This document shows, one piece after another, positions 45,561-58,300 of a stretch of 64,000 nt of DNA (the first letter of the stretch is position 1; each line of letters starts with the position of its first letter). The stretch spans positions 58,094,001 through 58,158,000 of the forward strand of contig JBITNC010000001.1 of NCBI GenBank assembly GCA_050084985.1. Direction: 5' to 3'. Made by a program: the position numbers and the translations under genes. The stretch comes from Nageia nagi (lineage: Eukaryota > Pinophyta). Below the pieces are notes generated by a model. It was not told the origin of the DNA and made no database searches. It worked only from the letters and a program-made list of their open reading frames with translations.

Positions 45561-48500
45561 TGGATTCGTATTACTCCCATGACTTTTGTGCCATGTATCT
45601 CGTCTCCATTGTTCATCGCTTGTTTGTTCCCTAGTTTGGCTTTGGTTTTCTCATGCACATTAAGTCTCCCTTCAAAATGATGTGAAGTATTGGATCTCTT
45701 GATATTTACTGGCATACTTTAGTTTGTTTTTAAATTCCCCTAGCTTTTGTGGCATATGTGCCACATGCCTCTTCCACTCATGAGTTCAATCCCTTTACTT
45801 TTTCCAGTGATTCTTTCTATGCTTGCTCTTAATCTTCGTAGGCCTCCTTTCAATGTTCTTGTGAAGTCATCAATTCCGTTGTCTACGGTGTTGTCCATAT
45901 GCTTCACTTTGCATTAGTCCACCTAAGTCATTTTTCCTTGAGTATACCTAGTCATCCTCCCTAATTTTATTCCTTTAAACTTTAAGCTAAGTTTATCTAC
46001 CTTGTAGTTTGATGTCATTCATTATGTTTATTCATGTCTTAACTCCTCGCTTTGAAGTTATCCTCCATTTCGTGGTTTATTTTCTCTATTAGTGTTGTCT
46101 CTCAGTATTTTGAATATATTTGTATTTCCAATCTTCCTAATTCATGTTTCCATATTCTTTGTGGCTATAAGTATAATTAGCTTATAGATGTGGCCAACTT
46201 ACTTTTTTTTTATTGTTAATTACTTTTTCATTCCTCTCTTTCCATATCTGCTAGAAGGTGTGTGCTAAGATAAAGTTCCATAGTCCTTTTCTTGCTTTGG
46301 TTGATTTGTTTGGATTCTATTGTAAGAGAAACTCTTGTATGGTTTTTGGGAAAGTTGCCTAGAAGTTGAACCTTGTTCCATAGTTCCTTATCTTCACTTG
46401 TCCTATTAGTTAGCCGTCTAACCACATCTCTGACTTTATATGTATTTTACTGTTTATGTTTCATTCTTTGGTAATAAGTAGGATTTGCAATAAGAACATA
46501 GAAATGCGACTTAAATAAAGAAAATATAAATCTGTATTTGACCTAGAGAGACAATCTTATGATGATTAGAGATCACAAAATCATTACATGAGATCAAATC
46601 TTAACATTGTTGTTGATTATGTTAAGCAATTTGTTGTACAAAGTTAATGAGCATGCAAGACCAAACATGTGGCAATCATTGAGGCATTCGTTTGAGATTA
46701 AAATAAGTGCGAACATTAACACATTTCAAGCGATTATCACACATCTTCCATATGAAGGACGAATGTGTGCACATGTCTAAAAACATGTTGGTTAATGTCA
46801 AAGTTTTCATGAGATTAAAATGGCTTGCTACTATTGATCAAATTTAAGTGATTTTGCATATGAAAGCTAGACTCATTTAAGAAACATGCAAGTCTTGACA
46901 TGCAATAACTAGTGAAGGTCATTGACTAGAATTGAATAATTTACTATGATTAAGTCATGTGATTTAGGTATGTTAAGATAATACTAAGTTTAATTAAAGC
47001 TTAAACTTGGACATATGTTGTGTAATGTCCCAAACTAGGAAAATGCATGAAATATCCTTTAAATTTCATAATTGCCAAATGATGCCCTAGTTTATGAATC
47101 TTAACTTTAAAATCAATTTCATTCATACATTTCCATTCATCAATTATTTCATATTTAAATAAATCATGCCCTAATTTCAAATTTGAAACCAATACTAAAA
47201 ATACATGCACATGAGCCACAAAAATCATAATTGAGTACCTATCATCTCTAAGTACCAAAATGAACAAGTTTGAACAATTAATGAACAAATATATCCTAGG
47301 AAAAGATGAACTCTCACAGGGCTATAACAAGTATGAAAATGTACTCAATAAAGCTTCAAAAATTGATGAACTTCTTGGAAGGTTGAAGATGAGTGCAAGA
47401 TGCACCAAGATTCCTCCTAGAGAAGTGTGCTACACTCCAAGTCTCCTCAAATGTGCAATCTTGCATCTCAAGTATCTCGAACACACCTCTAATGAGAGAC
47501 TTAGAGGTTTTCATCCCTAAACCTTGAAAACTAAGGGTGTTTTCATCCTCAAGGTCTCTTGTAAGGGTTTTTTATCCTTAGAAGGAGAAGAAGAAGGTTG
47601 TTAACAACCACTTCTTAAAGAAGAGGAAGATGTGATGTCCAATGATACCTTTTGCCATTAAAATCCTCAAGTATAAATACAAAAAATTGCTCACCAAACA
47701 TGTCATGGATGACTTTGTCTTGGTAGAAAACATCATTTCCATGGTTGACTTTCCTTAGGATAGAAAACTGTGAATTTTTGCATGCAAGATATGGTTCAGG
47801 AGGTGATTTTAAAAATGCAATATCTCTTTTGTTTCTTGATGAAATCATATCGTGTAACCTATCAAAACATTTGGAAAAATATTCTCTATACATTTCATGA
47901 GACGAATTGATAATCCCAAGTTTATGGAGAATGGAATGCTTATAAAACCAAAAATGAGTAAAACCCTCAAAATTGGGATATTACATTTTGTGTGATGAAG
48001 TCCATTTCTTGAGATCAAGGGGGTTAATTATACCCTTAATCTTGATCAACAAGCTCAAACAACATGTCTAGATGACCTACATGTGGCAACCATCGACCTT
48101 TGATGGTTGGACACATCCTAATTAATGTTTGGATTAAATAAAGTTAATCTAGTTAATAAGGACAAGTGGAAATTAGTAAGGGCCATTACTTATGATTAAG
48201 GAAGTTAGTTTTATCCTTAATCTCTAGTAATGAGCTCAAGTGACATAACGAAAAGGTTGACATGTGATAGTCAATGACCATAGTCATTCAAGTTAATCTT
48301 ATTAATGATTAACTTAATTAAAGATTAATCATGTTTAACTAAGCTAATATTCTTTGATGCTTTAGATAAAAAAACTTCAATGCTTTGATGCAAAATGACT
48401 TTAATGCTCTAATCCCAAAAGATTTTGACACTACAATGTTAGAAGACTTCAACACTCCATAAGCTAGAAGAGTTGGTACTTCTTAAACCCCAAATTATTT

Positions 48501-49740
48501 TATCTAGAAGACTTCAGTGCTTTGTAAGCTAGGGATCTTCAAAACTTTTTTAAGCTTGCATACCTTTGAGACTAGAAGACATTAGTGCTCCTTAGATCTC
48601 AAAATATTTAGTGCTAAAAGACTTTGACACTCCTTAAAGTTGGATCTTTGGAACTAGAAAATGTTAGTGTTCTGTAGGCCTAAGATCTTAGATGCTTCTT
48701 TAAACTTACAAATATTTTACACTGGAATATTTTGGTGCTCCTTAAAGCCTAAATCTTTGATGCTAGATGTTTAAGTGCAACTTAAACATTTGTAAGGTAC
48801 CCTAAGGATTTTACTCTAAAATTTTTATTTCATACATAGAGAAGCAAATACATCATGGAAAAATGCATAGCAATAGTTGTTGTAGTCAACCTACATATGA
48901 GAAGCAACATAATGTTGCAAGTTAACATAATTGAATCTTAATGGAAGTTACTTGTGAACTTTACCCTTTATCATTTTCCACCAATGATGCTTAAGAGGGT
49001 AGCCTTATCATTGTCTACCTATAACCTCTTTTATGGGTTTTTCAAGTCCTTCCTATATCCATTGCAAGTCGAAGGAAGATCATGCTCTATATATTGGTCT
49101 CCCTATGTAATATAGGATTCTTGACCTCATACTCCATGGAATGAGCAATGATTTATGCTATGCTTCTCCTATTCATGGCCATTTTGGATGTAATTTTTCC
49201 ACTTGGTATAGGGAGTCTTAGCTTCTTATTATACATAATAATTTTAGAGGAGAAACCCTAATTGGCCAAGTTATGTTTTAAGATTAATCATCCTTAACTC
49301 TTTTAACAGAGACTTATTTAACAATTTTCCATTTAGTACTTAATCCTTGCCTTTCTAAAATGATAAGTTTTAATACAATAAATCTATTTCCTTCCATGTC
49401 TATCTTCCAATAAAAGAATCCAATTCTTCAACAATTATGGTTTAAAAAGTTATACCTCTTATTGAAAATACTATTTTTCACTTTTGTTACAAATCCCAAG
49501 TAAATCAAAGATTGATCTTATTTATTTTAGGTTACTTTTATAATGTTGGTTTTTTTATACCAAGTAGCATATGAGTATGTTTCATCTTATGTTCCTTTAA
49601 TAATATTGTAAAAGAATGCATATTTATGATCATTCACATATTTCTTATAAACATATCATGTATGCAACAATTCAAATAGAAAGTATTTCATATAATAATT
49701 TTGCACATACACAATGATACGACAACACAGATAAGGTTTA
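45561..49740. other. AT-rich repeat debris without recognised genes
   Basis: Small open stretches (46228-46425 minus, 47260-47520 plus, 47615-47893 minus) match nothing I know. Between 47031 and 47987 the two ends are inverted copies of TGTAATRTCCCAA, as if an element with inverted termini or two LTR starts faced each other. The part 48355-48790 is a degenerate tandem repeat. Confidence 0.35.
48355..48790. repeat. degenerate tandem repeat (agaagacttcagtgct type)
   Basis: About ten loosely spaced copies of a motif like agaagacttcagtgctcctta recur, spaced by roughly 35-80 bases, with intervening gatctt-like words. The sequence is strongly diverged. Confidence 0.55.
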
Positions 49741-49748
49741 GCATTAGG

Positions 49749-49761
49749 GTAGGTATCAGAG
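49749..49761 (+). other. primer-binding-site-like string
   Basis: The string taggtatcagagc matches 11 of 12 bases of the initiator tRNA-Met primer site in its last 12 bases. It could mark the inner edge of a decayed plus-strand LTR ending just before it, but no LTR end or internal domain was confirmed. Confidence 0.3.
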
Positions 49762-50009
49762 CCAAGTGTATTTTTTTTTTTTTTTCAAAATACTATTGCC
49801 AAAGATGTGCTAATGTACATGCCAAGATTAACATCATAAAAATGTGATATGGCGTTATATTTTGCATCATATTGCATCACATATGGCATCATATTTTTTC
49901 AAAATGGGTGTCATAAAAATATATTTAATGTCAATTATAGCATCATTAATCATCACTTCCATCAAGTGTTGCATCATTGGGCATCAGGTATTGCATCAGA
50001 ATATCAAAT

Positions 50010-50042
50010 TTTGTATATATATATATATATATATATATTTAA
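50010..50042. repeat. (TA)n microsatellite
   Basis: A TA dinucleotide run of about 24 bases at 50015-50038. Confidence 0.85.
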
Positions 50043-50359
50043 TTATTTGATGTATATCCTACAATCTATAGTCTATGAAATTTGAAATTAAAAAGTATTT
50101 GATTGAACCCTATTGCAAATCTCCTGGTCTGATGCATGCTTTGAGGATGCTAGGAAAGGTGAATTGATCTGGTTTGACTAGTGTTACTATTTGTTGCATT
50201 TGTTGAAAGAAAATTCAATTTTATAGATTCTTTAACTTATGTAAAAACTCTATTACACATATCCTAATTTGGTGTTTTGGGGATGATGGAAAAGGTAAAT
50301 TGATTTGGTTGGACTACTGTTTCTATTTTTTACATTTGGTGAAACTATGTCAATGCTTG

Positions 50360-50662
50360 TCAAGGAAAGCCATGTATTTGGTAACCTAAAATTATCATAT
50401 TCCATGAGAAGATGTCTTGTTTAGTCATATAGTTGTCTACCAAACTTTTGCATTTGACATACATGTGGATAAGTTTGTCTTGTAGAAGTCTAACATGATT
50501 GATGAGTGAATGAAGAAGCTTTCCCTCTCGAAGGGCATTATTAGCGATGCAAGTCTGTAGGAGTTGAAGAAATGTTGAAGAGCATAGAGAGCAATTTCCA
50601 TTTGTATATGTTGTAAGAAAAATGTGCATTGCGTGCTTCAACCCAAATATATTTTTAGACAT
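50360..50662 (-). pseudogene. PPR gene fragment, minus strand
   Basis: The frame reads TFLQLLQTCIANNALREGKL then LHSLINHVRLLQDKLIHMYV and ITKQDIFSWNMIILGYQIHGFP-like residues. This is the layout of a plant pentatricopeptide repeat (PLS-type) protein: S/LLQ.C....AL..GK..H..I, KLI.MY.KC.SL, and DIFSWNMII.GY. PPR proteins act in organelle RNA editing and processing. Residues between KCKSL and NYMTK are shortened, and no start, downstream repeats or DYW domain follow, so it is a broken fragment. Confidence 0.75.
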
Positions 50663-51750
50663 TTTTTTATGTATGTATAAACTATTGATTAAATAATTTA
50701 ATCAACATTTTGATCATGATCTCTGTGCATGATATGTGTATGATCCTACCTTTTTTTTCTAGTTATTCAGGCATTATTTCTTATACTAATTAGCATCAGC
50801 AATAGCATTAACAATAGCATTAAAATATAAAAAATTGATATAAAAAATTGCATAAAATCAATGTTTGATGTCATTTTGACACCTACTTACACTAATAACA
50901 TCAAGACATATTTTTTGAATAGTCTGACACTTTCTTCGATGCTAAATGGGATTTTTGTTGTACTGTGAGCAATATCGACCAACACATTAACAAGTTTATA
51001 AAACTATTTTACTCATATTGATTATAACATTAAGCATTATATCTTCAAACACTATCTAGAAGAGCTTGAACTCACAATTCAAGTAATCAATATATGTTAT
51101 TTATGAAATTTATGAAGGAAATATATCTTATCAATTACTTTATAAATTAAATACATGCTTATCAACATCTTATAATAAATTCATAATTCTTTTCTTAATT
51201 TTTTATAATATGATACTTTGTTAAACAATACATAGGTATATCTATCCATGTTCCACTCTCATCATTCTATCGAGGAAGCCTTATTTCCTTCTAGTAGAAG
51301 CATCTATGTAGTATTCAAACTTGTAAATAAATATATCATATTTTTTCTTTATCCACACAAGTAATATCATGCATCAATGTCTCAATTCAGTTTGCTACAT
51401 ATAAAGAATCCAACACTTCCATATTATACATTCTCAAAATTGTGTCATACATTCATTTTTAATAGATATGTGATGTGTCACTCTTACAATAATAACCATT
51501 CATTTGTTAATATATTATCTTTCTTATTATAACAACATTTGCAATTTATAATAGAATTCCAACTAGTCAATTTTAACATTTTCCAACACATAACTGAATT
51601 CATCATTTCATTCCATATATTGTTCATTAACATGTTTTCAAATATGACATCCATATTTCTACCTAGTATATCATAGTAAATAAATAGGTCTAACATTCAT
51701 ATTGACACTAAATTTAAAAAAAAAAAATCCCTAAGACCATTAAGGGATAA
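50663..51750. other. AT-rich sequence, no recognised gene
   Basis: Nothing coding is supported. The open stretch at 51484-51696 on the minus strand is low-complexity in composition. Confidence 0.4.
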
Positions 51751-51751
51751 C

Positions 51752-52830
51752 TTGACTTCACTACCAAAATACTCATAAAACTTAAATTGGATGTGTGGAT
51801 ATGTCTACATGGTGCTTGTAATATGAATGTTTAGGTTTTGAATACTCTGATAGACATGTACGCAAACTATGGAAGAATACACAAGGCCCAAGAATTGTTT
51901 GATAAAATAATGATGCAAACATAATTTCATGGTCTACAATGATTGCATAATATGCATAAAATGAATTTTTAGAGAAAAGACCTAAGCCTATCGAGGGACC
52001 ATTGAACTTCACTACCAAAATACTCATAACATCTGAATTGGGTATATGTATGTGTCTACATGGTGCTTGTAATTTGAATGTTTGGGTTTTGAATACCCTG
52101 ATAGACATGTAAGTAAAATATGGAAGAATAAACAAGGCTTGGGAATTGTTTGATAAGATGCATGATGCAAATAAAGTTTCATGGTCTGCAATGATTGCAT
52201 GATAGAAAACCATAAGACTATTGAGGACCATTGAAATTCACTACCAAAATACTCATAAACCTTAAATTAGGTGTGTGAAAGTGTCTACATGGTACTTGTA
52301 ATTTTAATGTTTAAGTTTTGAATTTTTTTATAAACATGTACACAAAATGTGGAAGAATACACAAGTATCAAGAATTATTTGATAAGATCCATGATGAAAA
52401 TATAGTTTTATGGTCTATAATGATTGCACAATATACACAAAATAGGTTTTCTAATAAAATTCCTAAAACTATTGAGGTACCATTGAACTTCACTTCCAAA
52501 ATACTCATAAAACCTAAATTGGGTGTGGATGCAATTTGAATATTTGGGTTTTGAATGCCCTAATAGAAATTTATGCAAAAAATGAAAGAATACACAAGGC
52601 TTGGGAAATATTTAACAAGATGTAAAATGGGTTTTGGAAAAAAATACCTAAGATATGTATGCAAAATATGGAAGGATACACTAGCCTAGGGATTATTTGA
52701 CAAGATGCATGATACAAATTTAGTTTCATGGTCTGCAATGATCCCAATGTACACATAGAATGATTTTTTAAAAAATACCTAAGATATGTATGCAAAATAT
52801 GGAATAATTTACCTACCAAGCCACTCCTCA
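51752..52830 (+). repeat. tandem array of a PPR-gene-derived unit, about 250 bp
   Basis: The block ttcactaccaaaatactcataa recurs with its first 'act' at 51760, 52011, 52240 and 52492 (spacing 251, 229, 252). Each unit reads, with stops, LNFTTKILI.KLGV (PPR E-motif-like) followed by MYAKYGRIHKAQELFDKMHD and VSWSAMIAQYA-like (PPR motif). The best open copy is 52318-52539 (INMYTKCGRIHKYQELFDKI). The last part (52560-52830) is truncated and rearranged. None of the copies is a functional gene. Confidence 0.8.
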
Positions 52831-53073
52831 TTCTTCTCCTTGCCTCCTTGATTTCCCTCTCCTCCTATCATATCCTATCCTCAAAAAAATGGTGTTATTG
52901 TTTGGTCTACCCCTCCGAAAACGAAATAGCCCATGTAAGTTCCTATGTGGGCTTGTTTTTTTATTTTTATTTTGGTGAGATGGATGGGTGGATTTTTCCC
53001 ACCACCTTATGATTTATGCTAGAGGCTTAAAATTGCCCCATGAAAATTACCACTAGAATGATATATAGTGGTG

Positions 53074-53586
53074 GCTTTTGTTGTGTGTGGAGCATGATTG
53101 TTCAGAGTTCTTTGTTTCAGCCGGATGTATACCCCAGGAAGTTTGTACACCCCTCCATGCGGGGGGTTGCAGGGGGACTTGTCCATCTTGTAAAAGTATA
53201 GTAATTTCTAGTCAATCTGGGCCGTTCATTAGGCGGATGATCTGACGATAGAACTTATGTTTAGTTTAGGGTTTCTTTTTGCCCTAAATGGTAACCCCTC
53301 TCTTTGTATGTGGGCATTGTAATAGACATGATTTGGTGAGCAAGAAACAGATACATGAGACTGTGAGAGAAAATAGAGGATATTACAACAGATCTGCTGT
53401 AGGTTGTATCTCTTCATTTTGCTAGATAATAGAAAGGAAGGACTGGTTGTTTGGTGTGGATGTAGCCCAAACTGGGTGAACCACGTATATCTGTGTCTCT
53501 CTTATTTATGTGTTTTCAGTGTTTATATTTTCTGCAATATTTTATGTGTTCCATTGCTCCGTAATATATAATTTTATAACAGCTTT
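53074..53586 (+). mobile_element. solo LTR with target duplication
   Basis: The LTR spans 53079-53581 (503 bp) with borders TGTTGTGTGTGG and TTATAACA. It is flanked by a perfect 5-bp duplication GCTTT (53074-53078 and 53582-53586). It carries the tgtagcccaaactgggtgaacc motif (53461-53482), which places the U5 end on the right and the strand as plus. No internal domain is present, so it arose by recombination between two LTRs. Confidence 0.8.
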
Positions 53587-53589
53587 TGA

Positions 53590-54327
53590 CCACTTGGTCA
53601 AAACAACCTCAAATTGGCCATCGCCAAAGGCCTTTTTTGGTCTAGTGTGATTAGTTTAGCTAGGTTAGTTAGGGTTTTAAATGATTTTTTTGCTTAGATC
53701 CTAGCTTTTTTTTAGGGACTTGGGGATTTTAGGAAATACAAGACTTTAGGCCGTAGTTTATTTTTGTTTTTAAAGGTTGGATATTCGATCTTTGAGCTAA
53801 GGGGACCATATTAACAAACTCATGCTTTTGTGTAATTAGGAATTTCATGCATGCTCATGATATTTCATTTTCCTCATAACAATATGCAAATGCATGAGTT
53901 CTTGTGATAGTTTAAAATACTATAATTATGCTAAGAACCATATTCTATCTTTTGCTATCATGCAAGTATGATAACATTTGGTGAATTGTGCTAATGATCT
54001 CATATGCTATTGTCATGATATAAATGATGTAAGCCATGAGGTGATTTGAATAAAATGACCCTTTCCACATGTATAGGTGGTATTTCAAAAGATATGCAAA
54101 GATGAAGTATTCAACAACAAATATTATGTAATCATGCTAAAAACCATATGATAAAAAATGTAAAAGTAGGATAGATGTAATATACCAACCATTTTTTATG
54201 TTATACAAACCTCATTTTTATTGTTTTTATGTCATGCTGAAGCTCTTATCAATATGACCCATGAATGCTTCCCAATGTATCCTTGCAAGATAAATAAACA
54301 TCCCTAGAACCAACATTATTGAATATA

Positions 54328-54381
<54 letters not shown>

Positions 54382-54630
54382 CAAATCACAAAATATGCCA
54401 TGAGAAATCGATCTTGATGCAAATCATACATATAAAGTATTTAAAGTCATAATATGTTTAGGATTCCAGTCTTGTGGGTTATGAGAATGTTGTTGCCTTG
54501 AATTCAATGTGGACATTTGGAACTATAATGAGAGGGTTGGGTGATCATAATATAATCTATAATTGATTACATAAATTTATCAAACATTGTTATCATCACA
54601 TTTTTTTAACAAAGAGAAAAAGAAGACACA
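53590..54630. other. AT-rich sequence with a long (AT)n tract
   Basis: No gene is supported. The (AT)n microsatellite lies at about 54322-54380. Confidence 0.5.
54322..54380. repeat. (AT)n microsatellite
   Basis: About 58 bases of nearly pure TA repeat with one tatt interruption. Confidence 0.9.
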
Positions 54631-54632
54631 TT

Positions 54633-55326
54633 AGCATTATGAAATAAGCCTTATGACAACTAATTTTGGATAAAAGGTATCCAAATTAGGTGTAAACAAT
54701 CCAAAGTTAGGTATTTAGGTGCATGAAAATTGAGCTTAGGACCTAAATACTAAGCTTATAAGTGACCCTTGAGAAAATTATGAACTAAAAATATAAAACT
54801 ATACTAAACATGGCCTAATTTGATCATGTATAAAAGGGGTTGAGGTTCATGAAATTTGTTGGATACTTATCCACCATGCCATCTACAATTTGTAATTTAT
54901 AAGCCCCATTTTAAGACTTACCTATGACCATAGAGAGCCCAATCCAATTGGAGTCAAACTTCCCTTTGTATCATACAAAAAGAGAAGGAAAAGGGAAGTT
55001 TGAGTCCAATTGGATTGGGCTCTCTATGGTCATAACTAAGTATCAAAATGGTGCTTATAAATTACAAATTGTATATGGCAAAGTGGATAAATATCCAAAA
55101 AAATTTATGAACCTTAACCCCTTATATGCATGATCAAATTAGGACATGTCTAGTATAGTTTTATATTTTTTATTCATAATTTTCTCAAGGGTCATTTATA
55201 GTCTCAGTATTTAGGTCTTAGGCTCAATTTTCATGCACCTTAACACCTAATTTTATATTGTTCACACCTAATATGGATACTTTTTATCCAAAATTAGTTT
55301 TCATAAGACTTATTTGATAATATGCT
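54633..55326. repeat. long inverted repeat, about 335-bp arms and 22-nt loop
   Basis: The left arm 54633-54967 and right arm 54990-55326 are reverse complements over their whole length, separated by 54968-54989. I estimate about 88% identity by eye; the 50 bases nearest the loop (tatgaccatagagagcccaa and onward) are almost identical. Differences increase outward. A 69-codon open stretch across the centre (54924-55133) is a by-product of the palindrome. It could be a foldback element or MITE-like insertion; no terminal duplication was recognised. Confidence 0.9.
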
Positions 55327-58300
55327 CTATTTTACCATTATATCTCATATTATTACTTATTTAGCTAAGGTAAGTACCATTCTCATAATATTTCTCTTTT
55401 TGTATGCAAGGACCCTAACATCAATGCTAGCTTCTAAGTGGACAATAGCCTATAAAGTAGTCAAATTGAGAATGAGGTCAAGGATTTGGAGTCAACATTT
55501 TCTAAAGTGAAATACTATCAAAATTAGTCTTTTTCAACCTCCTCTTGGATATGATCAAAGGACTAAGGTAACTCAAGTGTTTACATTGATTAGATTTAGG
55601 GGCACTACGATAAGAAAATATTGACATGTTATGCCTTATCTTAATCTAACTAATAGTTTTATGATTTCAAGTGATCGAAGTGACTTGGATGATTATGTGT
55701 TGGATTAAGATGAATAATTGAGATAAATATTTCTAAGGAAGGATATGGGTCAAATCAAAGATAACAAAAATAAAGAAAAAGGAAAAAAAAATGTAAGATT
55801 AAGTTGAATTGAATCACAATTTTTAGACTTATAATTTTCTAGAAAATAACTTAGTTAGTCAAATAAAGATGACTGATTATACTAAGTGTCATAGTGTTGT
55901 TGAAGATGATTTAGACCTAACTAATGAAAATGGAAGTATGTTATGGCTTAAATAAATTATTCAAGAAACTAAGGTAAAATCCACAAGACCAACATCAATA
56001 ATAAATTAAAATTTGTTAACGATTGAGTCAACCTGACTCACTATTTTTGAATTCTAACCTTTTTTACAAGTCTCACATTGTGGGACCCAAATCAACAACT
56101 AAAAAAAACTTTCAAAGTGTATCATGGACCTTTTGGAACTAGCTAAAAAAAATGAGAACATAACAAGCTAAAAATAATTCTTCAAATGAAACATGTTGGA
56201 TTAACATAAATGATATCAACTCAAATTGGAACTTATAAACAACCTTCTTGATCCAAACTTCTTTTTTTGCACTTGGATTAAAAAATGATTTTGAAAGATT
56301 TTCTTTAGGTCAGATCTAAATGACCCATTAAACAAAATTATGCTTCTTTTGTTTATAAAAATTTCAGTCTGAACAAGAGAAAATAAAGGTTTACCTTATG
56401 ACATTTTTCACTTGTATTTTTATTTATAGGATGAGTGCTCAAAGAGAATGAGTAAATAAGAGATTAGCTAATGAATCCTTAATCAAGCTTTGAAAAGAAC
56501 GGATCTCAAAATACGAGGAAATTTTCCACAACAAATTAAAGAATAACATAGATACCAAATGGAGCCACAATGATCCTTAGAAAATGTATGAAGACATAGA
56601 AAAAATGGCCAAAGATCATAAATGAGGTGATGTGGTCTATTGTTTAGAACCTTTTAAGGCAAAAATCTTCCCCTTTGTCATAAGATTTCTAGAGTTATCT
56701 CTAGAAGAAGGCAATTATACAACATTTACCTATATGAAATACAACATTTAAATAATGTAATTATTGTATATGCTTTGATGGTATATTACTATAATATAAT
56801 TATTTTATTGCCAAGAAAGAATGAAATAATTATAGAATAAGGTGATTATACAACATTCAAATAATATAATATCATGTAATGCATAGTTATTTATTTTAGA
56901 GACACAAAGAGACAATAACCAAAGGGAATATCATTATATTGACTTCCAAAAACTTAGTATTACAATGCCTATAGCAATAAACATACAAATATAATTTGGT
57001 ATTATAATCAAGTTTCAAATATTTGATCAAAGAATGTTTATAATACCTAAAATATATTATTCCTAATCTAATTCTATTAAATCCCTAATCAAATAATATT
57101 TTTGAGATCTAAAGGCCTAGGTCGCAGAGTGGAAATAATCTCAATGACTGCATATTGATATATTATATCCATGTAATAAAAAGGAATAGAGTTAAACTAG
57201 ATAGATGGTGAAAATAAAATAAGGGAACATTAGACTAGAAAATAGACATATACCTTGGCTAGTGTCTAGAAAATATTGATAAAAATATATTCTTATCTTG
57301 CAAATCCCTCCTTTTATAGCTTTTCTATGATGGAAGCTCCATTTATATAAGGTTCCATTTCTGAAAATGGTTAAGGATGATTTTTTTTAGCATAATTATT
57401 TAACCATTTTGCATATTACCCATTCATATTTAATGACTTTTGATATTCCATCATTTTCATGTCAATTTCAGTTGTGAGCATATTTGCATGCCTTATTAAG
57501 ATAAGTCGTTGATTCATAAACATTTTTACCTTGGTCATTGATCTTTAATTCCTTTCTCATGACTTTTCTCCTTTTTATTACCTTTTTCTAATGAAATTTG
57601 TCTAATGATTATTCCTTTATTGTTGATGCTAGAAAATCCTATAGTATCAACAAATGGTTATTTGAGTCCTAACTTTGGAAAATCCTAAGTTTTGAAGAAA
57701 ATATATTTTTTCTTTCTCCATATTTATTTTCTGAGGATTGTAGCATAGCTTTAGGGTATTTTGATGACTTTGAAGATTGCTGGTGATAGTTTTATGTTAA
57801 TAAAAGGGGATTATAGTGGAGGATTTCAATAGGATTAGGGATGGGGCATCCAACATTCAAAAGGTATCCTAGAAAATATGCATAATCTTACATCTTTGAT
57901 ATTAGATAAGCATGCATCATATAGATGTAAGGATTGTGCATATCCTTTTGAATCCTTTTATCACATACCTCCTTTCAAAACCTAATTTTTTTGTTTTTCT
58001 TGAGTAAAAGGAGATAAATTCAAGAATCCTTAACACATAAAAAATAACAAGACATATTCACTTAGTTCATTATCACTACAAATGACCACCAAATTGGATA
58101 GAAGGTGGAAAACCTTCCCAAGTTTTAGGGTTTAATTCCTAACACACATCATTAGAAGAAACCTAAATTGTAATTATGATCTTTGCCCTTTCCATCCAAA
58201 GCTATGACATGAAACAATTTGACCAAGGCATTTTATCAAGTTTAATTTTCTAACTCTTACAAAATTATGCATTTCCTTATCTAACATATAACACCTTAGT

